NCBI GenBank assembly: GCA_038380795.1
Contig: CM076266.1
Location: 8,826,001 to 8,890,000 of the forward strand
Reading direction: 5' to 3'
DNA length: 64,000 bases
Origin: Pyrocephalus nanus
Taxonomy: Eukaryota; Chordata; Aves; Passeriformes; Tyrannidae
Made by a program: the position numbers and the translations under genes. The notes beneath the pieces were generated by a model, which saw only the letters and a list, made by a program, of their open reading frames with translations, searched no databases and had not been told where the DNA came from. Shown here one piece after another: positions 47,776-62,700 of this stretch (position 1 is the stretch's first letter; every line of letters begins with the position of its first letter).

Positions 47776-49829
47776 TCTGTTAAATAACTTTGTGTTCCTG
47801 CAGCTGTTTCGCTGAGGAGGAGAGATTCACTTGCAGAATAGGCTGATATCTGGGGGATTGAAAACTTGAAGCCTACATGATATAAGTTGTTTTGTTTTTA
47901 TTCAAACTCCAGGTAACAGGAAAATTTGGATTATAAATAGAAAGCTTAACAGTGGGAGTAATATAATATAGATCATTTGTACACGTGAGTGAATGACCTT
48001 CATAGCGAACCTATGAGTCATTCCAGTGAGAATAAATGGACTACAAAACAATTAACTGCAGTGGTTTTACTTGCTAGTTGATATGCTAGACTGACAAATT
48101 GACCTTTTTTTAAATCTGGCATAGTGCTTGTTTTGGAAATTATAATTCCTATATTTCCATGCCCAATTGTTGGTTTAATTTCTGTAAAAGTACTGATGGG
48201 TCATCTTCATATTGAGGAAAACTTGTTTTACATGGGAAAAAAAAAAAAGAAAAGAAACTACAAAACAAAAAGTCAGAGGTAGAAAAAAACCTTACACTTG
48301 CTTGTCAAGTGTATGTAAGGTAAACATTTGGTCCTGTGTTGTTTTATTCAATAACTGTAGGAGCCAGGGGAGGGAGGGAGGGATAGGGTTATTTTCTAGT
48401 TGTTTTAGGCATTGGATGTCTTTGCTGATGGGAGTTTATGTCTGACCCTCAGTGGCTGCTGTTGTTCAGCATAAATACATTGTGACGTTTCAGGTTTAAG
48501 TAATAGCACATAAACCACATGATAACTTATATCTTTCTATTATCATACTGATTACTTAATGATGCATAATTCATACTGCATTGACTTGGAGATTTGTCAT
48601 AAATCAGCTTGGATTTTTGTGGAGATACCAGAGGTGGAATAAATACTGCATTTCTGACCTTTGCTTTGTCAGTTGTAGTCCTAAACAGCCATGCAGTCTT
48701 TCCTTGCTTTCATACTGGTATTGCTGCTGTCACCAGGGTCTGCATTTTCTGAGCTTATTCTGAGCAGTGCTTCAGACTGTTACCTTTCAATATTGAGTGC
48801 CTACTTGCAGAACTTGGTAAAATCATGGCTATTGTACAACACTGATTCTAGGACAGCTGAGATTGATGAAGAGAGTAGTTGTAGGTAATAAACTTCTCTG
48901 GTTTTAATGCAAATATTATGTTTATTGAATATCTGTTTTATGAGTGTAGTTTTTAAGGTTGTTCTTTGTCTCAAGAGAACTAGAAAAAAGCAGTTTTCGG
49001 ATAATTCTAGTAATACTTATTTTTCCTTTTTTTCAGGAAAATGTGATAAAGTAAATAAAGATTGCTTGTATAGGTGTCTGGTGTTGTGTCCTGTAGCAAA
49101 CTCTCACTGCCTTTCTTTTTTTTTGCTTTGAAAGAGACTATTGTCTCCCTGATGGGGATGGAACAGCAGCTGTTCTGAGTGACATAACAGTGGAACTTGA
49201 AATAGCACTTTATCCATGACCCCCTTTCTCTGTTTTTCCCCTCTTCCTCCTGCTTGGTATGGACAGCATGCCTCTTCGGGACACCTTGTGTAAACCTTCC
49301 TACTTTGCTGCCCAAATGTACATCAGAATACGTGTTTGAAGTATCTAATGTGGCAAGTGCTAAAATTAACACTTGGAACACTTCAGGATTATGAGTCATC
49401 AATCCCTGGCTGCTGTTTTTATATTTCAATAATTAATATAACCTATCTGTAAGTTACTTTTCAGAGACCTATCACAGTGATCCACAATAAATCTTGAATA
49501 GAAATAAACTAGAAAATTCAGGTACCTGTGTGCTATATTTTACATTAGGTGTACTGCTTTTTAATGTTAAAAAACTAAAATAAAGAAATCAACTAGTTTT
49601 TATGAATAAAATTATTTTTAGGTCCAAAAGTGAAACACAATTTAGTCCAGAAGGATCATAAGCATTACCTTTGGGGGACTGTTAGTTCAGTAGCATAAAA
49701 TATTTTAAAGGAAGAATTTTATCTGTTACAAGAAATGCTTTTTTTTTTTTTTAATACGGAATCCCTAATGATTGAATACAGAATCACTCAGTAATGCTGA
49801 CCTCTTAAATGTTGTCTTCTGTTTTGTAG

Positions 49830-49964
49830 AAGACCCTTTTGAGGACTTCTTTGGGGGCAGACGGGGTCCAAGGGGAAGCAGAAGCAGAGGTGGTGGAGGA
49901 TCGTTTTTCTCTGCCTTTGGTGGATTCCCTACTTTTGGAAGTGGTTTTAGTCCATTTGACACAG
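49830..49964 (+). CDS. DNAJB6: DNAJB6 coding exon 6: G/F to S/T-rich region
   Basis: The exon begins [10 protein letters not shown], continues [17 protein letters not shown], and ends [10 protein letters not shown] plus one base. EDPFEDFF is the second Gly/Phe block. The following Ser/Phe/Gly-rich part belongs to the S/T-rich segment that oligomerises and binds aggregating peptides. It is one residue longer than the human exon as I recall it (RGGGGS against RGTGS), and has Pro in FSPF. The acceptor is TTTTGTAG and the donor ACAG|GTAAAT. Confidence 0.96.
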
Positions 49965-50844
49965 GTAAATACCACAACATTTAAGAAGGAATATGGGTTT
50001 GGTTCACAAAGGATTGCAATGTATTAAGCTGCCTTCTCCATTCAGGAAATTCTGGGGATGTGGTTTTTTAAATTAGGCTCTCTCTGTAAGGTGTGAATGT
50101 AAATAAAACTATAGGTACAGTATTTGGGCTACCTGAAAGTTCATGTAAAGTGAACAGACCTCTAGGAAGTAATACTTTCTATGGTCATTATTCTGGTGCT
50201 GCAGTTTCTTTATAGCTTTAGAATTGTTTTTGTTCTGTTTGTTTTTTAAGTGTTGGGAGTGTGATGGCTTTTAGGTCCTGAAAATACACGGAAAAAATGT
50301 GTGCCTGAACCCCATGGTACTACTTAGCCTGGGGTGGCCAGTTTGGATGCTGACCTGGGTATCTCAGAGGTTGCTGAGAGCTGCTGGCAGTCAGCATCCT
50401 TTAGAATGAATCTAAGTGTTAAGATTCTGGGTATTATTTGGGGTGTTACTGCCACAAGACTAGTCCTGCTTGCCAGCTCAGGGCACCCCGGCACAGATGA
50501 TCAGATTCACTAGAGCTGCTGGCTTTACCCTGAGTGGAGAGAAATGGGAATGGTTGAGTTCAGCAGACAAGCTTGAATGCCTTTTCAGGGGAAGAGTTGA
50601 CAAATAGATTTTGGATAATGCTGCGCATTTGGGACTTGAACTGTGGGTCCATATGAGAGAAATAGATGGGGCCAGAGTTGGGTTTTTATTCCCACACTGA
50701 TGTTTAATAACATCTAGTCACTGATGCTGTGTTGATGCAACCAGGGGCATCCTGAAACTAGGATGTAGTCTGAGGGGATGAGAAATTTGGATCCCACAGT
50801 CATGCAAAAATACATTTTTGGTCAAATGCCTTCTTTTCCACTAG
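49965..50844 (+). other. DNAJB6: DNAJB6 intron 6
   Basis: This is an 880-bp GT-AG intron. No repeat or extra exon was recognised. Confidence 0.93.
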
Positions 50845-50986
50845 GTTTTACTTCGTTTGGTTCTCTGGCACATGGGGGCCTTACTTCGTTCTCCTCTTCG
50901 TCATTTGGTGGCGGTGGGATGGGCAACTTCAAATCAGTATCAACCTCAACTAAAATAGTTAATGGCAGAAAAATTACTACAAAGAG
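50845..50986 (+). CDS. DNAJB6: DNAJB6 coding exon 7: S/T-rich region
   Basis: The exon encodes [31 protein letters not shown] and [15 protein letters not shown]. This Ser/Thr/Gly/Phe-rich region (about residues 161-196) is what lets DNAJB6b suppress polyglutamine and amyloid nucleation through hydroxyl side chains; the Ser/Thr density is preserved. [11 protein letters not shown] opens the C-terminal beta domain. The acceptor is TCCACTAG and the donor AGAG|GTAAGT. Confidence 0.96.
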
Positions 50987-53115
<2,129 letters not shown>

Positions 53116-53785
53116 TTCAACGCACGCATTTAACAGAAATTTTAAGCTATAACAGCCACCATTTGAGGATTGACAGGAACATTTTTTGAAGATTTCAAAT
53201 AAATTCAACTTTCTGTATATCGGTACTCAATCTTAAGTAGTATAAGTAGCTCACAGAAGCTCGTATTTGTCATAGACTTTTGAGTTATTGTTGGGACCAC
53301 ATCAATTGGACCATTTTTTGTCCTTAAAATTGTTGTAAACTTCTGTATGCACTTTTCTTTTCTTATCTGTGATCAAGGTGAACCATGATCCTTCAGTAGT
53401 GCTAGGGCGAGATGTACACTAACACTAGCATGAATTTTGCTTTTTCCAATTTGAAATGTGAGCCAATTAGTAGTTTAAAGTCTGCTGTGAAGTTAAAAGT
53501 TCCAAGATAACTTTTTTTTAATAATTTCAACTTTTTTTTTTTTTTTTTTAAATGTTTAGTAGTGAACAATGTTAATACATTTCTGGTAATGCATTTCTGG
53601 TTTAAATAAATTAAGGATGTTTTCTAGTTGTGCATGAATGCAGACAACTTAGTAAGTTTTGACAAATGTTTAAATGTGTAATGTAAGCAAAAGGTAAACA
53701 AAAGTGAAGCCAGTGAGCTGAGTCTTTTGTCATTTGCTAAAAAAAATTCAAAATGAATAAATGCTGATGTTTGTGGTGCATTCTT
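53116..53785 (+). other. DNAJB6: DNAJB6 isoform-b 3' untranslated region
   Basis: This A/T-rich sequence follows the isoform-b stop. It contains AATAAA at 53198-53203, 53605-53610 and 53756-53761. The last is followed by GT-rich stretches (TGTTTGTGGTG and, further on, GTGTCTGTGTGTG), so the message probably ends near 53780. A run of T residues lies at about 53530. Confidence 0.6.
53756..53761 (+). terminator. DNAJB6: Likely poly(A) signal of DNAJB6 isoform b
   Basis: An AATAAA is followed within 10-20 bases by TGTTTGTGGTG, a good GT-rich downstream element. It is the best of the three hexamers in this region. Confidence 0.6.
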
Positions 53786-56700
53786 TCATGAATGGGCATT
53801 TGTAACCTTCTTGTGTCTGTGTGTGATTTGGGCAACTTGGGAAAACGGTGCTTTTTGGTTTTTTTCCTTACCATCTTTTTCTTCAGTCTTAAGGATGAGG
53901 GCCTTTTTTCTTTGCAGATGTTTTCTCCAGTGTGACTGAAAACATGATTTTTAATTTCTTTTCTAAACCTGTATTTGAAGCACTTATTTTTTTAGAAGCA
54001 TTCAGGGGCTGACTCTCTAACTCCATCTTTTACCCTAGTATGCAAGTATTGTAGGTCTAGGCTTAAAAAAGTTTTCCAAAGTTTTAAGTTCTGAGATTGC
54101 TTAAAAAATAATCAAAAAATAAATAGACAGGAAATCAATAATTATAAAGAGGCTTTCTGAATAAGATTTTTTGTCATTTTGTGATCAAATAATAATTACT
54201 TTGAAGATTTATATTAAATTATTGGCATTATAGTATCTCACTCCTATTTCAAGTCCTCACCCAAAAATCAAGAAGTGAATTAATGCCCTTTGTTAAATTA
54301 ATGGAGTGAAGCAAAGTGTCCATTTGTAGCTAAGACCAGATTTTCAAAGTTTAGTGAAAGATGAGTTGGTTTCAGTGTGTCACTGAGAAAGCATGTGAGT
54401 AACTAATGGCACTTGTTAACAGCTGCCAGGCTCTGGGTACTTCTGTGCATAATTGTGGATGTGCAGTTTTCATCTGTGCACCAGCTTTGAACATCTGGCT
54501 TTCACAAAACTCTTCAGGGTGGCTTAGTGTTTAAAAAAAAAAAATAAAAAATAAAAAAGCATGGTGTTTTCAAATGATCACCTAATGCCTTCATACTGAA
54601 CGCCATCTGCTTCGTACTAACAAATGTGTGTTGATTATTAAATACATCGAAAATGTTTGCTCTTGTTTTTTATGAAGGAAAACCATTTCAACTTAAGCCA
54701 AACCAACAAGCTAACAAACTGCTGCAACAGAACACATATTTGTAGCAAAGTTAGTATATTGTACTTTTGTCCCTCTACCATTAATGCTAATTTGATAGGG
54801 CCAAACAAAATAGCATGTAGAAGAAGAAATAAACATATGATTTGGTTTGGGGACTAAAGAAGTTATGTACCTTTCCAAGTTCTTTGCAGAGTTCCTGTTA
54901 CTTCAGTGTTGTGTTTTTGATGTAGAAGCACAAACTCAGTTTAGAACTAAACAGTGTTTTCTTGTTAATGCTGTTTTTTCCTTCCCCATGTATGTTACTT
55001 CTTGATCCAGATAACTAAACAGGCATTTTATTTTAAAATCTGGCTTTGTTGTGCTGTCTTGAGTTATTAAAAATGTTAATTTATATTTATAGGACACAGT
55101 GTGCTCCTTTAAATTATGTAAACTGTAAAAAATGCTTCAAAACTGATTAACCAAGTCAAATAAAATTAGGACAATCTGGAGTTGAGTTTGAATGCCTTCT
55201 TGTGGATATCCATAGGTTTTACATTAAACTGCCAAGCTTCGCCTTCTAGTTTAATCCCAGGTCGTCATCTTCAACATTTAAGTTACCTCACTCAGGTTAA
55301 GAACACACTTAGGGTGGCACAGCTGCCAGTCTTAAATCTGTACCCAAGTGCTTGTCTCAGATCACCTTGCCTAGACAAGTGTGGTCCTTCTCAGTGTTAC
55401 ACACAAACAGGTCACACCAGGGTTCTAGGATGAAATCTTGGAGTGCTGTAAATGTGCTCCAGATCTGGTGCTTTGGGGCAGTCTCTTGTTCTGCTCTCGG
55501 ATCCCTAAACTGGCTGTTAGAGCAGGACAGAACACAGCACTAAAATGGCAGTGCTGCATTTCCTTGGTGGAAGGAGAAACTGTCAAAACACAAGGAATGA
55601 GTCAGCAGAAGGCAGAATTAGGCAGCAGAGATTCCTGCAGTAGTGAAATACCCACATACCAGCCTTTGCATAGGCTGGGGGTTGATCTGGGTGGATATGT
55701 GGTTTTGGTCCAAGTATATCATTGGACTGGCAGGTTGAGTTCCAGATGTAACAGACTCCTTTACACTTGACCTAAACCTGATGGTCTCCATCTCTTTCAG
55801 TACATAGAAGACAGGTTGGTTTTTTTTGAAGTAACACCACATCCAGCTTCTTTTTTTGATGCAACTTATTGCATCCAGCTTCATTTTTAAAACACAAAAT
55901 AAATCTGCATTCTATGTTTACTGTCATTTAAAATTCTCCCTAGTATGTATTATATATTCTGAATTTGCTGAATTTGTTTTCTCTTGAAAACCCACTTACT
56001 ACATTTCTTTCTAATATGTAATTTGCATGGATGGACAAGACCTACTCACTACAAGTGATGGATCATCAAGGACAGCAAATTTCCTTAATCTTCAGTCTTG
56101 GCCAAGATAGTACAAAACACTTAATAAAAGAAAAAGTTCTTAATTCTAGCAAATACTAAGCATCAAATCTATGGTGGGCTGAGGCAGCTTTCAAAACCAG
56201 GTGCTGTTGGATTAAAAGTGCCATTTCTTCATACATGAGGGGTTAATTTTGAATTTTTAGGGACACCATCCCATTTAAATTGAGCTTCCTCCAGTTGTTT
56301 GGAAAAACTAAGATGGAGTTTTTGAACCTGCTAAGTCATTTACTCTTTCATGCTCTGCTTCAAAGTTCATTGGTGGACACAATAACTTTGTAATGCTCTC
56401 TCCTGGTGCAACCTCTTTTTGGTCCCTTGTGCATGGCAGTAATTTCAGTGCGTTACACTAACTCAAATTTCTCTCTGGATTGCATGGCACCTACCCCTTC
56501 CACTCAGCTTTACTGAACAAGTCTGGGAGTTTGCCTTAGAATGCTTCACATTTTAAAATGGCTGCAGCCCTTGATGTTCTCAGTTCTCACGATACCTTCT
56601 CTGTTGAGAATCAGAGGCATTGTCCTGTGGTGTAGGGGACAAAGCTGCTCTGCAGAGCACGTGTACGTAGCATTTGTAAGATGGATGTTGTATCAACTTG

Positions 56701-59700
56701 TGATTAATCGATGAACTGAGTGAGAATGCTGAAAACAAGATTGTGAAAGAGTTAAAAACCCATCATCTCTAAGCCCAAGGGTTTTGAATTTCGATTGTCA
56801 GTGTTTATGTTTGGCTGTTTTGTTTCTTTGCCTCCAGTGTTTTGGCATCAGGTGTAAGTGGACGTTTGTTTGTCTTTTGTGTTTAACTTTGCTGTGTTTC
56901 AGAACATCTCTGAGATGGTCCAGTGATAAAGTTATATTTTATTTTTTTATTTTTGGAAATGTAAGTTTTATTACTGAATCTGTTTCTGTTTTGTTTGAGA
57001 AGTGTGCTTATTACCTGTTTTGCCTGAGTTTAATCTATGGTGGTAACAGGATAGTGTTTCTAAAGGTGGTTGTGCTTCAAAGTGAATGCTGTAGATGTCT
57101 GGTGCTCCTGGTCAGAGAACCTTGGAGAAGTGCTCAGTGTTGGTGCAGTGGTTTAACTTAATAATAGAATACTTGTTATCCTTTTTGTGGAAGCTTTTCT
57201 TAGTTCTTTTGGAAAACCTGCCTCTTTGGTTGTGATTTTTGGATGTCTTAGTGTTTGGGCTTATTTATAAGTCATGGTGTTCTCACAGGGTAGTGGCAAT
57301 ATGGGCATCAGTAATCTGCCAGTCAGCAGTAACCAAGCTTTGAAACTTTGCCTTTTTGTAACATAAGAAAAGAAAGCTTGTTTGTACTGTCTGCTCCCTG
57401 TGGTCTTGTTTAATTTGGGATTGAACTGTGAGCACAGCCTTTTTTGACGTAGTACTCAACATAAACAGTTTGGGTTTTGTTGTTGTTGCTTGTCTTCAAG
57501 TGGTTGTTTTAGGTACAGAACTTCTTATCTTCCACATGAAATGCTGAAATGGTCCTTTTGTTGCACTGGTGTTGGAATGAACCATGTTTAATTTGTGAGC
57601 ATTGCAAACTATATCTTTTGAGTTTATAATTCTAGTAGGTTTATTGCTTGGTCTGCTTTGGTTTTGGAAAAAATGGCTAGAGTTGGTTGTTGAGTGAAGT
57701 GAACTGAAAGGTTAGAGCTGAAGGTGGTTGGTTTATACTCTGCTACACAGGTCATACATTCACAAAACAGCAAACCTCGTATTTCAGATGCTGCTGTCAG
57801 ATTAAAAAAAAAAAAAAACAAAACAAAAAAACAAAAAACACAGAAAGAAATAATTAAAATCCTGTGATGATCAGAGCCATACCCTGAACCTGTGCAAGCT
57901 GACTGCTGATTCACACTCACCGGAACTTCTCTGAAAACTCTGTTCTGGCAGACTCAGTGCTGCGTTAGGTGTTATCTTACTCCCAACAGCTGGTAGAAAG
58001 TTAATCAAAAACCCACACGAGCACCCCGTGCCCTGTCATGCTTACCATGGCCAAAAGATGTGCAGCAGCTTGGATGTGATAGTGCCCAGGTCTGAGAGCT
58101 GGGACGTCCTGGTGTGAGATAGATTGCACTGATGGCCTGAGTGCTAATTACCTTCTAAATAAAGGAAGCGGAAGACTCCTCCCTGAGAAGATACCAGCTT
58201 TGAAATGCCATGGTGGGGGTTAAAGTATATTTAATTGAGAAGTAAAGCGTTCTATTAGAAGGATGCTATTAAGTAGAATTGTGTCTTTAGTTCTTTGGCT
58301 TTTACAATAATGTCATCTTTTGCAGCATATTGGGCTCATTTTAAACTCACTAAAAATAGATCATTTTTGAGCTTGACTTAAAACTGACAATCCAGAAAAT
58401 AGATTTTTAGAGGCTTCCGGTAATAACTCTTAAAACTTCGCTTTGCCCTATAATTTATCCTTACAACTGAATCACAGATGAGAGCTCTTTCAGCTGTTCT
58501 TGCCAATGCAGCCAACTTCAAATGAATTTCATAAAAATAGGGGAAAAAACCAAACCCATAGGTGCCAACTTTGCCAGCAGTGGAAATAGGGCTGAATCCT
58601 TTCATACAGCTGAATGTTAATTCTGAGAGAGATTAAATACACCTGGTTTGTAACAACTCAAGTAAGGATGCCAGTCTGTTCAGTGATGTGACAAATGACA
58701 GTTCCTTGGGAAGGCTTCAGTTCCTCCTTTTCTTGACTGCTAAAAGTGAGCTGTGAAATCCTCTGCATTGTTTCTTATTTTTAAATTTATTTGAGTTACC
58801 AGTATGGGAGAGGAATCCAGCCTAGGTGACTGGTCATAAAATTCATTTTGTGGAACACACATTCCTGATGGCCAGAAGAGAGAATTATTTTGGCTGTGTC
58901 TGTAATTGAAGTTGCTTGGAGGTGTTACTAAACCACCTGAAGGTGCAAAGCAGTAGCTCTGGAATCTTCTATCCTGGTTGCAGTCACAAGCTTGATTGAA
59001 CTGAGGTCCAGGAGGGGAGTTTACCTCCCAAACAACCACCAGTCATAAGTCTGCAGAGGCTTTGAGACATCTGGTCGAGAAGCTGGGCAGCCCCACCAGT
59101 CTTTCAGTTTCCCTCCAGAAATAAATGTGTCTGTGTTAATCTCTGTAAGTGATATATGGAGTAAGATTAACTTGCTAATTTATCACACATTTGCATAACT
59201 GTTACCACAGCCACCTCTGGCAAACTTCTTTCCTTGACGTGCAGTTGGAGGCTGCCTTTTACTCTTTGCAGAAACTAAATCTGAATTTGTCATCCTGTTG
59301 CGATATTTGTCATGCTCAGCAATGGAGTACTGAGCCTTGCTTTTGTGAGAGAGCACATCCTTCAGCATCAGTCTCTTGTCATTCTTCCAGGAGGAGCTAG
59401 ACCAAAATTGCTTTGAACTTCTCTAGGAAAGTATTTCTGGAGGAAAAGGGAGAAAACTCCCATGGCCAAGGCTCGGCCTTTCCTGCAGCCTCTCTTAGCC
59501 AGTCGGAGGACTAAGCCTTTTGTTTTCAGAGGACCCTGGCCAGGCTTTCTGTAGTAACACTGCCTCTTGTCAGAAGGCACTTTGGTGTTTTGAGTTATTT
59601 GGACATGCCCTGCAAAGCAGTCACTCAGACACTCCCCAGAATTAGTTTCTAATCTCAGTGTATGCATTTCTTACTGTTGGGGCTTACAAGAAATATGGGC

Positions 59701-62700
59701 AGGTCCTTGTCACTGAATGTACTGCACTTCAGTAAGGAAGGGGCATTCTTTATTCATCTGTGCTACACAAACTGGGAGCTGGCTGTCCAGGAGAGCAGTA
59801 GAAGGCTAGAAATTCTCTTAGAGCTGTTTTGGGTGTATCTGGTGTTGCCTGCAAGCACGAATAGCTAGCTTTCACAAACCTCCTGCCCTCAGTTTTTGAG
59901 TGAGCTCCTGAGTGAGTGCAAAGAGGTGGAAGATTTGTTTTCTCAGGGAGATTCACCTTCAGAGTTAGGACAACCACCAAAATGTTTTCTGGGGTTGGAT
60001 GTTTTAGCCCTGAGAAGAACAGCAAATCTTAAAATCCTTGAAACCAGTAAGGGAGAAGCAGGAAAACAATGCACCCTGTTTTGCGCTGTTGACATGAAAT
60101 TTCAAGGGCTTTTCTCCTCCTTTGGTCTTTGCCTTTCTCATCAGGAAAACATGGTCACGAGTTGTCCCAGTGAATGCAGGAGGGGTGGGTGTTTGCCTTG
60201 TCTCCTCTTCACCCTGCCTATTCCCTGCCTGCCCCGGCTCTGGGCTGCTCTGGAGGCTTGTTCCCCTTCCAGCACAGGCAAGGGAGGTGCTTCTGCAGCC
60301 TGAGGATGGTGTGCCAAATTCCACTGATTCTGAAAAAATGTGTACACCAGAAAGAAAAAACTGTGCATATTAAAGGTCTCCTTGTTTGGAAGAAGGGTAT
60401 AAATATTTGTATCAGGCTAGACAAATTCAAATGAGAAGATAAACATACATTTTTAACACATGGGTGATTAACTGTTGGAAGAACCTGCCAAGAGCAGTAG
60501 TTTCTCTGGCTTTCAGTGTCTTAAAAAGACCAGCTTTTTGAAAAATATCTTTCAGTGAGAAGGGAGTGTTTGGGCTTTACAGAGAAGCAGTGGAAGCTCA
60601 GGAGCCTGGGACACAGACAGAGATGCAACAGAGCACAGTGTTCCTTCAGGCCTTCCTTCATGGTCTGTGTCTTGGCTTCTTCCCTTTCCTTCCTGCTGTG
60701 TCAGTGTTAATGCACATGTCGTATTCTCTGACCATGGTTTTGAGACTGAGGGATGCTTTGGTGATGTGGGGACCACCTTGTGTCTCGGGAGGTGCCGAGG
60801 AAGCGGGGGAGCTGGGAAGAGAGGAGGCAACACCACGTGCACCTGGGGCAGCCTGATGACTATTGCCCTTAAACACCCAGTTTGGGATGTGTAGGTGCCA
60901 AGAGTGGACTTCATGTGGGAGAAGATGTCCTGGATCTGTGCAGGTAAGTTGCTTGATTGTAGTGAACAAGTTGTGTGTTAAGTGAGGAGGAAGAACCAGG
61001 GCGAGCTCAGTGATGACTGTCCCAGGGAACTTGATTTGAAATTTGCATTACTGTGAGCCCTGGTGTGTCTCCTGTCTTCTCAACAACAGCAGGCTGCAGA
61101 GCTTGAGAGAGCCTAATTTCAACTCCTGAGATGAAGATTAGGAAGTCTCTTGTTAATGACACATCGAAGATTCACAAGGCAGAATGAACGATTCATTTTC
61201 TTAAATCTGGGCAACATCTGAATGATGTAAAGTTTTTATTTTTAGTGTGTGTTAAATCTTACATGGGTAGCAATATGTGTGTTTTGAATTTTGAGTGACT
61301 ATGATGAAAAAAGCTGGATTTTTGTTAATTAAATCACTTCTGGTAGTGTGCTAAATGCATAAGGCTGCAGTATGTCAGAAAAATAGTTCTACAGGGAATA
61401 GCCAGAGAAGCGTCCCACTGGGCTTATATGTGTGAAAAAAACTGTGTGTGGGTGCTTTTTTGGGTTTTGTATATACCCAGGCCTGCATTTTAAAGTTTAT
61501 TTCAAAGAGAAACTTGAGGAAAGGCAAATTTTAGAACTATAACTCAGCAGCACTTGGGTCATACAACCATCAAACACAGTTTGGAACAAAACCGAAATGT
61601 AAGCTATTGTGTGGTAAAGTCCTGGTATCTCTTAAGGACCTTCCAGACTTTCTGGGGAAGGTATCCTGCTTGGAGATGCTGGAGCTCTGGAACAAAGTCT
61701 TAGCTCTTCAATGGTCAAATGAACCGCATTTTGAGATCTGAGTATTCCGATCTTAAAATAGCCTTTGTGCAGGCTCCTTTCTGTGCAAGTAATAAAAGCT
61801 GTAAGGCTTTTGCCAGTCACCAGTATGGACGTGGCCAGCTGTAGTGACACAAGGAATCTTGTTAATGGAAAAGCAAACAAGTGTACGTGCTGTACTGCTC
61901 TGCCCTTTTCTGGCTTAAAAGAAGGCTCGGACAGAAATATTTCTGGAAGTTTGCAAAGTGTGTAGCCAGTGCACACCTCGTATGTATTGTCTGCTCGTTT
62001 GTAATAAACTGCTGAAAAACCAGTTGCTTTTTTAGGTGTACCAGAGTGGTAACTTGTCAAAGCAAAACTGGCCTATCAATGTTATCTGTATTTTCCAAGG
62101 ACCTTCAAAGATTTGAGTTGCATTCTGTGTGGAATTTACTTCAGTTAGAAAATGCAGTTTTGTTCGCTGTACGACTCGAGTCCCCTGATACATCACTGGA
62201 AGAGACATCACCAGGTGTTCCTAGGCTAAATACAGTGATTTCTTTTGAGAAGCAAGTAGAAAATGACCAATAGGTGATTGTTTTTACCATTAGTAAGTAA
62301 AAAGACAATGAAGTGTATTTTATTATGCATATTCATATTTTTGAGGTGTTTTGTCAATGTCAGGTACTACTATATAGTATATAAATTGCAGGATCTGTTG
62401 CAGAGCGGGAGTGTCCAGAATATTTTTGAAACATTGCTATTGCTCTACTTTTGATCCCTCTTGAAAATGTTTGCCTGAAAGAACTGGAAGAATGCCCTGT
62501 TAAAAGGTTAAAAGAAAGTAGTGTAATTTGTCCTGAAGCCCACCAATTAGAGTTTTGTAGCCATTAGTAATTTATTTATTATATATAACTGTCCTGAAAA
62601 GTGTCACAGAACAGAAAGTGACTTTTAAGTGCTTTCTAATGCCGTGACTAATCGAGAAGGTGCTTCTTGTAATCACTCCTTAAAACAAGAAGCTCAGCTC

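Larger units (their letters stand above)
38359..49829 (+). other. DNAJB6: DNAJB6 intron 5
   Basis: This is an 11.5-kb intron. It holds an old CR1 at 39656-40180, a TTTG-type repeat and poly-T run at 41020-41070, poly-T runs near 44617 and 46612, and a G+C-richer non-repetitive block at about 47530-47775 that may be regulatory. No exon was recognised inside it. Confidence 0.88.

Noticed and set aside
56784..57161. 125-codon Cys/Leu/Phe-rich open frame
   Set aside because: It is low-complexity, T-rich sequence translated in a hydrophobic frame; no start context or homology recognised.
57801..57842. Long A-rich run as a possible processed-pseudogene tail
   Set aside because: No gene-derived sequence or target duplication was recognised upstream; treated as a simple A-rich repeat.
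59896..60303. 135-codon open frame and neighbouring frames on both strands
   Set aside because: Several overlapping frames of similar length on both strands in a locally G+C-rich patch; no domain or splice sites that suggest a gene.
61632..62060. 142-codon open frame on the minus strand
   Set aside because: No domain, no convincing splice or promoter context, and ordinary intronic composition; likely chance.
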